DNA of 58,933 bases. It comes from Verrucomicrobiota bacterium (GTDB lineage Bacteria; Verrucomicrobiota; Verrucomicrobiia; Limisphaerales; JACPZS01). A program made the position numbers and the translations under genes. The stretch covers positions 1 to 58,933 of the forward strand of contig JACPZS010000204.1 of assembly GCA_016195385.1 (NCBI GenBank), given 5' to 3'. This document shows positions 45,330-54,443 of this stretch, one piece after another. How positions within the stretch are numbered: the first letter of the stretch is position 1; every line of letters begins with the position of its first letter. A model generated the notes under the pieces. It was given only the letters and a program-made list of their open reading frames with translations. It was not told where the DNA came from and searched no databases.

Positions 45330-46547
45330 TCATCGAGGCGGTTTTGGCTGCGTTTGCGAATGGATTCTGCCGCGTTGAAATTCGTCCCACGACGGCGACA
45401 TGCCGCGCAGTTTCTTCACCGCCTTGGCGAACGCGGCCACGGCGTAATCCAGTTCATCCTCTGTGTTCTCCGCGCCCAGCGAAAGAATCACGGTGCCTTG
45501 AGCAAGCGAGGGTTCGAGGCCAATCGCCGCGAGCGTCGGGGCGATTTTCAAAGACTTGCCGACGCAGCTTGTGCCGCTCGCGATGGCGATGCCCTGCATG
45601 TCCAGAATCAGCATCAGTCCTTCGCCTTCAATGAACTCGACGCTGATGTTCAAGTTCGTGCTGATGCGACCGGGGCCGGGCGGTGGGCCGTTTAGTTTGA
45701 TGAACGGCACTTCGGTTTGAAGCGCCTTCCAAAGCCGGCGCTGTAATTTCGCCGTGCGCGCAATACGCTGGGTCAGTTCACGCGCCGCGATTTCCGCAGC
45801 CACGCCCGCGCCCACAATCGCGGGCATATTCTCCGTTCCGGCACGACGACCGTGCTCTTGCATTCCGCCGTGAATCTGGCTCGTCAGCCGCGCGCGGGAA
45901 CTTCGATAAAGAATTCCGACTCCCTTCGGCCCATAAAAGCGGTGCGGAGAAATGGCGAGCAAATCGACGCCCATCGCTTGCACGTCAATGGACAGCCAGC
46001 CCGCGGCCGCGACAGCATCGACGAACAACGTTACGCCCGCGGCCGCGCAAACGTCGCCGATTTCGCGGATGGATTGAACCGTGCCCAGATCATGATTGGC
46101 CAGATGCACACAAATCAGCGAAGTTTTTTCCGAGAACACTGCTTTGAACTTCGCGGGATCGATGCGCCCTTCGGCGTCCACGTTCACACGCGTCGCGGTG
46201 AAACCTTCGCGCTCCAGAAATTCCACTGAGTTCGCCACCGCCGGATGTTCAATCGCGCTGAGGACGAGGTGATTCCCGCGCCGGCGTCCAGCGAGCGCCG
46301 CTCCTTTGACCGCGAGATTGACGGCTTCCGTGCCGCCGGAAGTGAAGATGATTTCCTCCGGTGACGCGGCATTCAAAAATCTCGCGCACTGCTCGCGCGC
46401 CTGCAGGAGCGCATCGCGGGCGCGCAGGCCGTGCTGATGGAGCGAGGCGGGATTGCCGAAGTTTTCGCTGAAGTACGGCAGCATGGCTTCGAGCACTTCC
46501 GGCAGCACCGGAGTGGACGCCTGGTGATCTAAATAGACTTGCCGCAT
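45330..46547 (-). CDS. cysteine desulfurase (NifS/IscS) homologue with altered PLP site
   Basis: A 405-residue fold-type I aminotransferase of the IscS/NifS family: VYLDHQASTP at the N-terminus, the SGGTEAVNLA block, His101 (SAIEHPAV) and Cys328 in SGTSCVGK as persulfide residue. The internal aldimine Lys of the family (HK in SGHKxxGPKG) is replaced by Arg203: the sequence is SPHRFYGPKG and the codon is CGC at 45939-45941 on the minus strand. The conserved Gln of DAVQ is Ala180. With both PLP contacts changed, activity on cysteine is doubtful. It is convergent with the sulfatase. Confidence 0.85.
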   Translation of the reverse strand: MRQVYLDHQASTPVLPEVLEAMLPYFSENFGNPASLHQHGLRARDALLQAREQCARFLNAASPEEIIFTSGGTEAVNLAVKGAALAGRRRGNHLVLSAIEHPAVANSVEFLEREGFTATRVNVDAEGRIDPAKFKAVFSEKTSLICVHLANHDLGTVQSIREIGDVCAAAGVTLFVDAVAAAGWLSIDVQAMGVDLLAISPHRFYGPKGVGILYRSSRARLTSQIHGGMQEHGRRAGTENMPAIVGAGVAAEIAARELTQRIARTAKLQRRLWKALQTEVPFIKLNGPPPGPGRISTNLNISVEFIEGEGLMLILDMQGIAIASGTSCVGKSLKIAPTLAAIGLEPSLAQGTVILSLGAENTEDELDYAVAAFAKAVKKLRGMSPSWDEFQRGRIHSQTQPKPPR

Positions 46548-46677
46548 GAGCGGGACGATTTTGGTTCGCGGTGCGCGAGGCGCATTTGTCGATTGAAAAC
46601 TAATGACTGAGGCGCGCGTGTCAAAACGACTTTTTGCGAATTGCCCATTGGCATTTTTAATTCCCCGTCGGTTTTGA

Positions 46678-47415
46678 TTAGCGCGTGAAAATCAATTTCG
46701 CCCCGGCGATGACCAACACCGCCGCGAGCATCAACGAGATCGTTCGCACTGGAAAACGCCGGCTGCCCAGATGCGACCCAACTCCCCCGCCGACGACGGC
46801 CGCCGCCGCGAGCAGCCACGCAAAAGACGGAATTCGCTGTCCGCTGCTCACATGTCCTGTCAGTCCCGCCGCTGAATTCACCAGGATGAACAACGCGGAG
46901 GTCGCCGCCGCGGATCGCGTGCGCGCCCACCGGCAAAAAAGCAGGAGCGGCGTCAGGAAGATACCGCCACCGGTGCCCGTCAGTCCCGACAAGAACCCGA
47001 TGCTGGCTCCGATTCCCAGCGCGGTCGGCAGGGCGGGAGGTTTGACTTCCGGCGGATCACCGCGACGAAAGAACAGGCGGACTGCGGAAAACAACAAGAC
47101 CACGCCAACCAGCGGCTTGAAAATCGAAGCCGGCAGTTGCACGTAACCTCCCAGGAAGGCGGCGGGCACGGCAAGCGCCGCAAACGGCCAGAACAGTTGC
47201 CACGAAAAGTGCCCGGCCCGCCAGAATTGAAACGACCCGATGCACGCCACGATGATGTTGAGCACCAACGCGGTCGGTTTGATGAGCGCGCTGGCAAAAC
47301 CGGCCAGCGTCATCACCGCGATGTACCCCGACGCGCCCGCGTGCCCGACAGACGAATACAAAAAGGCAACCAACCCGACCGCCAGCGAAACGAGACACAG
47401 GTGCGTAAAGTCCAT
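46678..47415 (-). CDS. TauE/SafE family transporter
   Basis: A 245-residue membrane protein with about eight hydrophobic segments. The duplicated family signature is visible: GFLSGLTGTGGGIFLTPLLL in the second half and GHAGASGYIAVMTLAG in the first. TauE/SafE proteins move sulfite, sulfoacetate or related anions across the inner membrane. A link with sulfatase-derived sulfur chemistry is possible but not shown. It stands alone, with 130 nt of non-coding sequence before the desulfurase and 115 nt before the MCE gene. Confidence 0.85.
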   Translation of the reverse strand: MDFTHLCLVSLAVGLVAFLYSSVGHAGASGYIAVMTLAGFASALIKPTALVLNIIVACIGSFQFWRAGHFSWQLFWPFAALAVPAAFLGGYVQLPASIFKPLVGVVLLFSAVRLFFRRGDPPEVKPPALPTALGIGASIGFLSGLTGTGGGIFLTPLLLFCRWARTRSAAATSALFILVNSAAGLTGHVSSGQRIPSFAWLLAAAAVVGGGVGSHLGSRRFPVRTISLMLAAVLVIAGAKLIFTR

Positions 47416-47530
47416 GCGTGGGCGGAGGCTTTCTGCGGCAAGATGCAGACCCTACTTTATGAACGAAATGGAACGCGAATCGTTCCTATTTACTGGTGGC
47501 CTGATAGCTGTCGTCATTTTCAATTCAGGC

Positions 47531-48523
47531 TCAGAACAATTTCCCGGCAACGGTTCCCAAGACACTCAGCGGGCCAGTGTCTTCCAAGCCCTCGGTTGCT
47601 TTCTCGACTTTTTGCAACGTCATCTTCGCGTTCTTGAAAAGGCTGTCGTCGTTCACGAGTTTGCCGACCGAGCCTTGGCCTTGGTTAATCTTCTGGAGAA
47701 TCTCGCGAAGGTTCGTCATTGCCGTGGTGGTTTCCTTGTAGAGCGCTTCATCCTTCGTGAGTTTGCCGAGCGTGCCTTTGCCGGCGTTGACTTCGGCCAT
47801 GACGTTCTTCGCGTCGGCGACGGCGGCCTTCGCATCGCCGATGAGCGACTGCACATCCTCGGCGGTACGATTCAAATTCGTGACCGCGCTCAAAGCGGAA
47901 GTGTACAGCGCTTCGTCGTTGATCAATTTGCCCACGGTGCCTTTGCCTTCGGCGATCTGACTGGAGATCGTCTGCATGTTCAGCAGAATCGCGGTGAGCT
48001 TGGGATTGTTCTGCTTCATGAAATCCACGAACGGGCCGAGCAGGTTGTTCAGGTTTTCGCCGCCGAGATTTTTGGCGAGGCCTTCGACGCCGCTGGCCAC
48101 ACTGTCCAGTTTCGTCATGAGGCTGCTGAGGTCGGGCTGCTCCTGGCTTTCAAGCAAGGCGTTGTTTTCGACGGGCACGCCAGCCGGCGAACCGAACGCG
48201 ATGGCAACAAAATTTTGCCCGAGCAGGCCGGTGAATTTGATGGTGGCTTTGCTGTCGGTTTTCACAAGCGCCTTCTTCTCGAGTTTCATGCCGACTTCGA
48301 CCTTGCCGTCGGCGAAATCGATCGAGTCCACGCGCCCGATGGGCACGCCGGCCATTTTGACGGGGTCGCCTTTCTTGAGTTCCAGGACGCTGTTGAAGCG
48401 GGCGCGCACGTAGGTTCCCTGTTTGAACCAGTCGATGCCGCCCGCCATCTCGACGATCAGGATCGCGGCGACGAGCGCGAGGGCGAAGAAGATTCCGAGC
48501 CGTGTTTCCAAGGTGTTTTTCAT
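47531..48523 (-). CDS. MlaD-like MCE domain protein with repeat tail
   Basis: A 330-residue protein, nearly twice E. coli MlaD (183). An N-terminal membrane anchor (RLGIFFALALVAAILIVEMAGG) is followed by the MCE domain (VRARFNSVLELKKGDPVKMAGVPIGRV). After about residue 200 come three tandem units of about 55 residues, each opening G(K/Q)G(T/S)(V/L)GKL and followed by (N/K)D(E/D)(A/S)L(Y/F). They would form a helical periplasmic rod. MCE proteins bind lipids at the inner membrane in the maintenance-of-lipid-asymmetry system. Its start overlaps the mlaF stop by 4 nt. Confidence 0.88.
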   Translation of the reverse strand: MKNTLETRLGIFFALALVAAILIVEMAGGIDWFKQGTYVRARFNSVLELKKGDPVKMAGVPIGRVDSIDFADGKVEVGMKLEKKALVKTDSKATIKFTGLLGQNFVAIAFGSPAGVPVENNALLESQEQPDLSSLMTKLDSVASGVEGLAKNLGGENLNNLLGPFVDFMKQNNPKLTAILLNMQTISSQIAEGKGTVGKLINDEALYTSALSAVTNLNRTAEDVQSLIGDAKAAVADAKNVMAEVNAGKGTLGKLTKDEALYKETTTAMTNLREILQKINQGQGSVGKLVNDDSLFKNAKMTLQKVEKATEGLEDTGPLSVLGTVAGKLF

Positions 48524-49290
48524 AACTTTGATTTGGGTTTGAAGCTGAAGTCCGAGGTCAAAAACTTCTGAATCGCAGGATCCGGCGCGCGACGCGTTTC
48601 GTCGGGCGTGCCGACAAACACAATGCGGCCTTCCAAGATGATGGCCATGCGATCCGCCACACCAAACGCGAGGTCGCGGTCGTGCGTCACCACAATCGAC
48701 GTCGCGTGTGTGCGCTGGTTGAGGTTCAAAATTTCCTCGCCGATAGTGACGGCGGAGAGCGGATCAAGTTCGCTCGTCGGTTCGTCGTAGAGAACCAATT
48801 GCGGTTCGATAACGAGCGCGCGGGCGATGGCGACGCGTTTTTTCATCCCGCCGGAGAGTTCGGACGGGTTGCGCTCTTCGAGTCCTTTGAGACCTACGAG
48901 TTCGAGTTTTTCGGCGACGACGCGGGCGATTTCAGCCGGCGGCTTGAGGCGATGTTCGGTCAGGTAGAGTCCGACGTTTTCGCCGACGGTCAGGGAATTG
49001 AGCAAAGCGCCAGATTGGAAAACCATCGCCATCCGAAATTTGTCCATCACGCCGGGGCTGTCGATGGGCTGGCCTTCGATCAAGATTGTGCCTTCGTCGG
49101 GCGATTCGAGGCCGATGATGTGCTTGAGCAGAACACTTTTGCCGCTGCCGCTCGGCCCCATGATGACAAAAATTTCACCGGGCTGAATATCGAGATCGAT
49201 GCCGAACAAGACCGGCTGGCCGTCGAAACTTTTGCGCAGGCCACGCACTTGCACGCTGACACTCCGGGAGTTTGCATCAGCCGCGTTCAT
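48520..49290 (-). CDS. ABC transporter ATP-binding protein, MlaF-like
   Basis: A 256-residue ATPase. Walker A GPSGSGKSVLL lies around residues 48-58, the ABC signature LSGGMKKRVAIA near 155, and Walker B LVLYDEPTSELDP with the following H-loop THDRD. ATG ending at 49290 removes about 45 upstream low-quality codons and gives a 4-nt overlap with the mlaE stop. It powers the phospholipid transport complex with the permease (49287-50033) and the MCE protein (47531). Confidence 0.92.
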   Translation of the reverse strand: MNAADANSRSVSVQVRGLRKSFDGQPVLFGIDLDIQPGEIFVIMGPSGSGKSVLLKHIIGLESPDEGTILIEGQPIDSPGVMDKFRMAMVFQSGALLNSLTVGENVGLYLTEHRLKPPAEIARVVAEKLELVGLKGLEERNPSELSGGMKKRVAIARALVIEPQLVLYDEPTSELDPLSAVTIGEEILNLNQRTHATSIVVTHDRDLAFGVADRMAIILEGRIVFVGTPDETRRAPDPAIQKFLTSDFSFKPKSKL

Positions 49291-50033
49291 ATCTCGAAAT
49301 AAACCAGCACGCGCGTGAGGAAGTAATCCAGGATCAAAATCAGCACGATGGAATTGACGACGGCCTTGGTGACGGAGCGGCCGATGCCGCGCGGGCCGCC
49401 GATGGTTTGCAAACCTTGATGGCACGAGACAACGCCGATGACGAGCGCGAACGCATAGCTTTTGATGAAGCCGTGGACGAGGTCATGGACTTCGACAAAT
49501 TCCTTGAGGCTGCTGAAAAAAGCCTGCCAGGTGATGTGAATTTTTTGATACGTGACGGCCACGAGCGCGCCACCCCACCAGCCCACGAGCATGGAAAAAA
49601 TCACGAGCACTGGAAGCGCGAAGCTGATGGCGACGACGCGGGGGAGAACGAGATAATGAATTGGGTTGATGTTCATCGTGCTCAACGCATCGATTTCCTG
49701 ATACACGCGCATCGAGCCGATTTCCGCCGCCATCGCCGAGCCAATGCGCCCGGCAATGAGCACCGCCATCATGACCGGCGCCAGTTCCTTGCACATCGAG
49801 AGACCGACCAGCGCGCCAATCGTGCTCGATAGGCCGCGTTCCGCCAGCACGGGTCCGCTCTCGAGTGTGATGACGCCGCCGATGAAGAGCGAAAGGATGC
49901 ACGCCATGAGCAAGCTCGCGTTGCCGATCTCGAAAAGTTGCTCGGCCACTTTGCGCCGCTGCCGCAACGTGGCGGGCAACGCGCGCAACGTGCGCCAGAA
50001 CAGGATCAGCATCTCACCGATATTTTGAAACAT
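49287..50033 (-). CDS. MlaE-like ABC permease
   Basis: A 248-residue integral membrane protein of the MlaE/TTG2B family. Recognisable parts are the N-terminal EMLILFWRTLRALP helix, the coupling stretch VLIAGRIGSAMAAEIGSMRVYQEIDALSTM and the membrane helices at FALPVLVIFSMLVGWWGG and AVVNSIVLILILDYF. It couples to the MlaF-like ATPase and the MCE protein to move phospholipid between membranes. It starts 14 nt after the repeat protein gene. Confidence 0.92.
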   Translation of the reverse strand: MFQNIGEMLILFWRTLRALPATLRQRRKVAEQLFEIGNASLLMACILSLFIGGVITLESGPVLAERGLSSTIGALVGLSMCKELAPVMMAVLIAGRIGSAMAAEIGSMRVYQEIDALSTMNINPIHYLVLPRVVAISFALPVLVIFSMLVGWWGGALVAVTYQKIHITWQAFFSSLKEFVEVHDLVHGFIKSYAFALVIGVVSCHQGLQTIGGPRGIGRSVTKAVVNSIVLILILDYFLTRVLVYFEI

Positions 50034-50047
50034 AAACGGGTCGCAAA

Positions 50048-51505
50048 TCAGTTGGGCGGCGGACTCTTCGGCGCGGCGTCGCGCTTGCCGAAGGGGAGGT
50101 AGAACAGCCGCACCTGTTTGTGCTCAGGGCCGGTTTGATACTGGAAAAGCCCGAACAAGAGCGAGCATTTTTTGGTCGTAGGCGTTGCGTCGCGCCGGTA
50201 GAGATTCCAGAGCAACGACTGGCTGGTCGCGCCGGTCTTGCCGTTTTTTTCCGAGCGCCACAGCGACCAGAACGGCGAGTAAGTTTTTTGGATGCCGTTG
50301 TTCGTCGGAAGGATTGGCTCCCAAAGCGCGAGGATTTGCAGGCGCTGGTTACCGTTCGCGTCGTGCCGGTAAGTGAAAAACGGCCAACACTCAGTGCGGT
50401 GAAGCGCAGTGCCGGCGTCGAGATTTCGTTCAATTAAATCCGAAAAGAGATAAAAACCGACGCGGCGGCGTTCGCGATGGAGCGGCGGCGCGTAAACCGA
50501 ATTGTATTTGTATAAAGGCCAGAGGTAAAAATTGTTCGTGAAGGTGGCATTGTGTGCGTGGCCGAAGAGCGGCCAGACGCGATTCATCGTCTTGCCTTCG
50601 CCGCGAGCAAAGGCGAGCAGCGGCCCGCAAAGATCCTGTTCGTGGTATCTCTTTTCCCGGTCGTTTGTGAACGTGAAGAAAGGCCATAGATACGTGGACG
50701 AATCGCGCACAGGCGAGCGTTCGAGATTGTAGAGCGGCAGCAGAGCGTTGAGGGTTTTCGAGTTCGTTGTCCCGAGATCCAACGCCTCGCGAAAAAAAAT
50801 GGGCCAAAGCAGAAAAAACTTTTTGTGACCGCCCACGATTTCAACTTCATCCAGGCTGTTCGTCCGGGTCGTGACCTCTTTGTGTTCGTTGCCGACCAGT
50901 GGCCAGAGTTGCCAGCCGGTAAGCAAGTTGCCGTGCCGGAGATGGAAGAACGGCATCAAATAGTTATCGGTAACGACATCTTTTTTTCGGCTTTGGAAGT
51001 AAATTGGAACGAGGACGAAGTTGATTTCGTCGCGAAACAAGTGGTTCTGGAGGTGACCATAAAACGGTAACAGCGCGGTGTAGTTTTGGCCGGGCTCGGT
51101 GGACCGCTGTTGGAAGTAGAACGGAAAAAGCGCAACACGGCGTTTTGCGTGTTCACTTTGAGTCTGGCCTCCGCTGAAATTCACGAGCTGAAGAAACTGT
51201 AAGCGATACTCAGTGCCAAATCTTCGGTAGCCGACGAGCGGATAGAGAAAGTCGAACTCGGCGGAGTCAAGGCCTCGATCCACGCGGTCGTGCATAAAAG
51301 GCGGCCAGGTTCGTTCGGCTGCATTGTTTTGGACTTCGCGGCTGAAGAGTGGGCCGAGGATTTCTGTTCGTCGGCCTGATTCGAGTGTAAGATCGAATTC
51401 GTGCGCGAGCGGCCCGAATTCGAGGCCGCACACCGCGTTTATTGCTGCGAAATTGAAGTACAACACAAGCAGACAGTTCACCCGAAGTCGGTTGAAGAAG
51501 CTCAT
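50048..51505 (-). CDS. unrecognised repeat protein at the head of the Mla-like operon
   Basis: A 485-residue protein not recognised as any family. After an N-terminal hydrophobic segment (VNCLLVLYFNFAAINAV, possible signal) it is built of short repeats with aromatic residues, of the form LxPfyxxxR or LWPLFxxxx (for example FPFYFQQR, LLPFYGHL, LWPLVGNE, LWPIFFRE, LWPFFTFT, LWPLYKYN and FWSLWRSE). These could be beta strands of an outer-membrane or periplasmic structure. It lies 14 nt upstream of the mlaE-like gene on the same strand and starts the four-gene operon, so a partner of the Mla complex at the outer membrane is inferred. Confidence 0.75.
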   Translation of the reverse strand: MSFFNRLRVNCLLVLYFNFAAINAVCGLEFGPLAHEFDLTLESGRRTEILGPLFSREVQNNAAERTWPPFMHDRVDRGLDSAEFDFLYPLVGYRRFGTEYRLQFLQLVNFSGGQTQSEHAKRRVALFPFYFQQRSTEPGQNYTALLPFYGHLQNHLFRDEINFVLVPIYFQSRKKDVVTDNYLMPFFHLRHGNLLTGWQLWPLVGNEHKEVTTRTNSLDEVEIVGGHKKFFLLWPIFFREALDLGTTNSKTLNALLPLYNLERSPVRDSSTYLWPFFTFTNDREKRYHEQDLCGPLLAFARGEGKTMNRVWPLFGHAHNATFTNNFYLWPLYKYNSVYAPPLHRERRRVGFYLFSDLIERNLDAGTALHRTECWPFFTYRHDANGNQRLQILALWEPILPTNNGIQKTYSPFWSLWRSEKNGKTGATSQSLLWNLYRRDATPTTKKCSLLFGLFQYQTGPEHKQVRLFYLPFGKRDAAPKSPPPN

Positions 51506-51665
51506 CGCAATCGTGGAGAGTTGTCGTTTTCGCGGCTGAAATTGATTTTCACGCTATCGTTACCGAAAAGTTGATTTTCACCACAGCAATCCTTGTTTCG
51601 CCGATAAGATTAAGGTTTGACTTTGTTTTCACTTCGCTCTTTACTATCAACGTTGGTCGAGGTTT

Positions 51666-54413
51666 TTACCTCAGTTCCTCCCGACCCAGTGTCGATTGTG
51701 CATTGTCGCCACTGGGTTTCTTCTTTTGATCCTGACCTGCGGGCATTAGTAGTTTGATCAAAGCCGGCAAAAACGTCAGGCCCGCCGCCATGCAGGTCGC
51801 CGTGCCCACTGCCATAACGTAACCGAGACTCTCGATTCCTTGATGCTTGGCGAGGATTAAACTTCCAAACCCGGCGATCGTCGTCAACCCTGACACGAGC
51901 ACTGCTTTGCCGGTGCTTTTGGCGAGGATGCCCGGGTTTCTTTCCTCCGCAAAGCGGTTCAAAATGTGAATGCCATTTGTCACGCCGATGCCAATGACGA
52001 GCGGTAGCGTCATAATGTTCGCTGGATTAAACAGAATTCCACTCCAACCCATGAACCCGACCATCCAAATAGCGCCGATGGCAACCGGCAGCAAGGCGAG
52101 CATCACGCTCGACAACGAACGAAAATGGATAAAAACCAAAACCACAATCGCTCCAAGCGCGTACCATGCGGCTTCGACGTAACTGTCCTTGAGCAACGTC
52201 GTGTATTCGAGGAGTTGAACCGGCGTGCCGGTGACGTTTGGATCGACACTGCGCAATTCCTTCACGAACTTCTCCTGCCGATCCCGCTGCCAGACATCTT
52301 CCTTGGGGAAAACTTGCAGGAGCAGTTTTCCGCTTTGGCCGATGAACCGATTGCGCAAAGCCGGGGGTAAATCCGCCGCCGTCAGGCCGGATCGATTATC
52401 TTGATTCTTGAGCGTCGCAAACGTTTCGCGAATATCGTCGAAGAGAGCACGCTGAAACGCCGCCAATTTCGCCGCGACCCTTGGTTCGTCCGCTGCGGCA
52501 AGTTTTTGCCGCAAGTCAACGAGCGCTTTGCGCAGCGACAGGAGTTGCTCTTCGAGTTTTACATCGCCTTCCTTGTGAACTTCGGCGAGCGCCAGACCAA
52601 GATAACCCTTGAGCGAAAAGAACACGCGGTCCAACTCCGGCACGCTGACTGGCTCGGCGTCCGGTTCGGCAAACTGGATCGCGGCCGCTTCGCTTTTGAT
52701 CTCGCCAATCGTCGCGAGCTTCGCGGCGGGTTCGCCGGCGAGGAATTGCACCATCGACTTCACACTGGCCACGGTTGCCAGGTTGGTGATCCGCGTCTCC
52801 AGCGCGACCGCTTGGGGCAGCGAGTCGGCGATGATGGCGGCGAAGAGTACTGAATTCGATCCCGACTCGATCAATTTTTTCTCGAACACGACCGCCGGCA
52901 GGCCGCGCGATTGCATGTTCAGCAGATTGTAGTCGAAGGCAACTTTCGGAAATTTCACGAAGCTCAATGCGCACAACGTCAGCGTGACGCCGACGACCAG
53001 CGCGGGCCGCTCCAGCCAGAACCGCTCAATGCGCGCGCGGTGATCGACTTCCGGCGCCAATTGATGGTCCAGCACATTCTGTCGTCCCCGCAGCAACAGC
53101 ACGGGCAGCATCGTCATCATCGGCACCAGGCAAATCACCATCCCGCCGCCGGAGATGATCCCCATCTCCTGAATGCCTTTGAAATTCGTGATCGACATTG
53201 CGAAAAACGCTCCTGCTGTCGTGAGGCAGCCCGTGAAAATTCCCTGGCCGGTGAAAACCATCGCCTTCTCCAGCGCCTCGCGCTCCGTGCGGCCGTGGCG
53301 CAATTCTTCTTCATAACGCGTGACCAGATGAACCCCGAAATCAATCGCCATCCCGATCAGCATCGGCGCGAACGTGATCGTCAAAATGTTCAAATGCCCG
53401 ACCACCAACGTGGTGAAGCCCATCGTATAGCCGAGGCCGATGACGAGGCACAATGTCGCCTTCAACGGCCGGCCGGTCTCGTGGTAGCCGTATATGAAAA
53501 TCAGCGCGCACAAAGTGAGCGATACAATCGTTGCGACCGTTGTGTCGCGTTGTGATTGGAGCATCTCGTCGTATTCGAGCACGGGTTCGCCGGTGATGCC
53601 GATGTTCACGCCGGGAACTTCCACCTGGATTTCGCGCGCCAGCTCACGCAGCCGTTCCAAAGCGGGCGCGTTCAAGTCTTCCCGCAACGCATGCGCCGAC
53701 ACCAAATAGATCCGGCCACCGGCGAATGTGATGTAAATCTTCTGTTCAGCTTCCTGGCCCTGGCCGAACAACGCCCCCAAGCCCGGCGACGGCGGCGTGC
53801 CTGGTCGGCCAAGGCAATCCGCCGCTTCGCGCACGATGCGTTCGAGGGCCGGCAACGCCTTCACGAGCGAATCGTTGTCGGCGTTCTGCTCGCGACTCGC
53901 CGTGCGAAACCGGTCGTTCACCATCTGGAAAAACGAAACCAGGTTGGTCGCGCGCGCGAAGTTCTGGATGAACGGGCGGTATTCCTTGAGCGTGTCCCGC
54001 AGTCCGCCGAGGTCTTCGTCGTCCAAAAACAGGAGCGCCTTCGAGCCGAGCATTTTCAAATCGTTGCGATAAAAAATCTCCGTGAAGAGGTTGGTTTCCG
54101 TTTCAAGCCGCTTGCCGAGTCTTTCCACGAACTGCCGGTTTTTGTCGCTGTTCTCGCTTTCGACGATGACGACCAAATCGTCCTGGCCGGGGAACTCTTT
54201 TTTGAATTGGAGAAAATTCTGGTGGTACTTCTTGTTCGCCCCGACGAGGTCGTTGCGACTGGTGTTGAACTCAAGCTTCCGCACCGTGAACACGCCGCAC
54301 GTCGCGAACAGCAAGATCTGCGGCCACAGAAACCAGCGCGGATGCTCGTACACCGCATCGGCGAGACGATGCAGGCAGCGAACGACCAATGACTCGGATT
54401 GCGAGGACATCAC
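51666..54413 (-). CDS. RND/MMPL transporter, HpnN-like
   Basis: A 915-residue RND protein with about twelve membrane helices in two halves, and large periplasmic loops after helices 1 and 7. The early LEFNTSRNDLVGANKKYH stretch, the first-half APMLIGMAIDFGVHLVTRYEEE and the second-half NIMTLPLVIGIGVTNGIHILNRFAEE are typical of the MMPL/sterol-sensing group. It resembles HpnN, which moves hopanoids to the outer membrane; no hopanoid synthesis genes are seen. It precedes the Mla-like operon by 160 nt on the same strand but probably has its own promoter. The start is at ATG 54413 or the next Met codon. Confidence 0.85.
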   Translation of the reverse strand: MMSSQSESLVVRCLHRLADAVYEHPRWFLWPQILLFATCGVFTVRKLEFNTSRNDLVGANKKYHQNFLQFKKEFPGQDDLVVIVESENSDKNRQFVERLGKRLETETNLFTEIFYRNDLKMLGSKALLFLDDEDLGGLRDTLKEYRPFIQNFARATNLVSFFQMVNDRFRTASREQNADNDSLVKALPALERIVREAADCLGRPGTPPSPGLGALFGQGQEAEQKIYITFAGGRIYLVSAHALREDLNAPALERLRELAREIQVEVPGVNIGITGEPVLEYDEMLQSQRDTTVATIVSLTLCALIFIYGYHETGRPLKATLCLVIGLGYTMGFTTLVVGHLNILTITFAPMLIGMAIDFGVHLVTRYEEELRHGRTEREALEKAMVFTGQGIFTGCLTTAGAFFAMSITNFKGIQEMGIISGGGMVICLVPMMTMLPVLLLRGRQNVLDHQLAPEVDHRARIERFWLERPALVVGVTLTLCALSFVKFPKVAFDYNLLNMQSRGLPAVVFEKKLIESGSNSVLFAAIIADSLPQAVALETRITNLATVASVKSMVQFLAGEPAAKLATIGEIKSEAAAIQFAEPDAEPVSVPELDRVFFSLKGYLGLALAEVHKEGDVKLEEQLLSLRKALVDLRQKLAAADEPRVAAKLAAFQRALFDDIRETFATLKNQDNRSGLTAADLPPALRNRFIGQSGKLLLQVFPKEDVWQRDRQEKFVKELRSVDPNVTGTPVQLLEYTTLLKDSYVEAAWYALGAIVVLVFIHFRSLSSVMLALLPVAIGAIWMVGFMGWSGILFNPANIMTLPLVIGIGVTNGIHILNRFAEERNPGILAKSTGKAVLVSGLTTIAGFGSLILAKHQGIESLGYVMAVGTATCMAAGLTFLPALIKLLMPAGQDQKKKPSGDNAQSTLGREELR

Positions 54414-54443
54414 TTGGACGGACGGCGATGGGCTACGGGCTGC

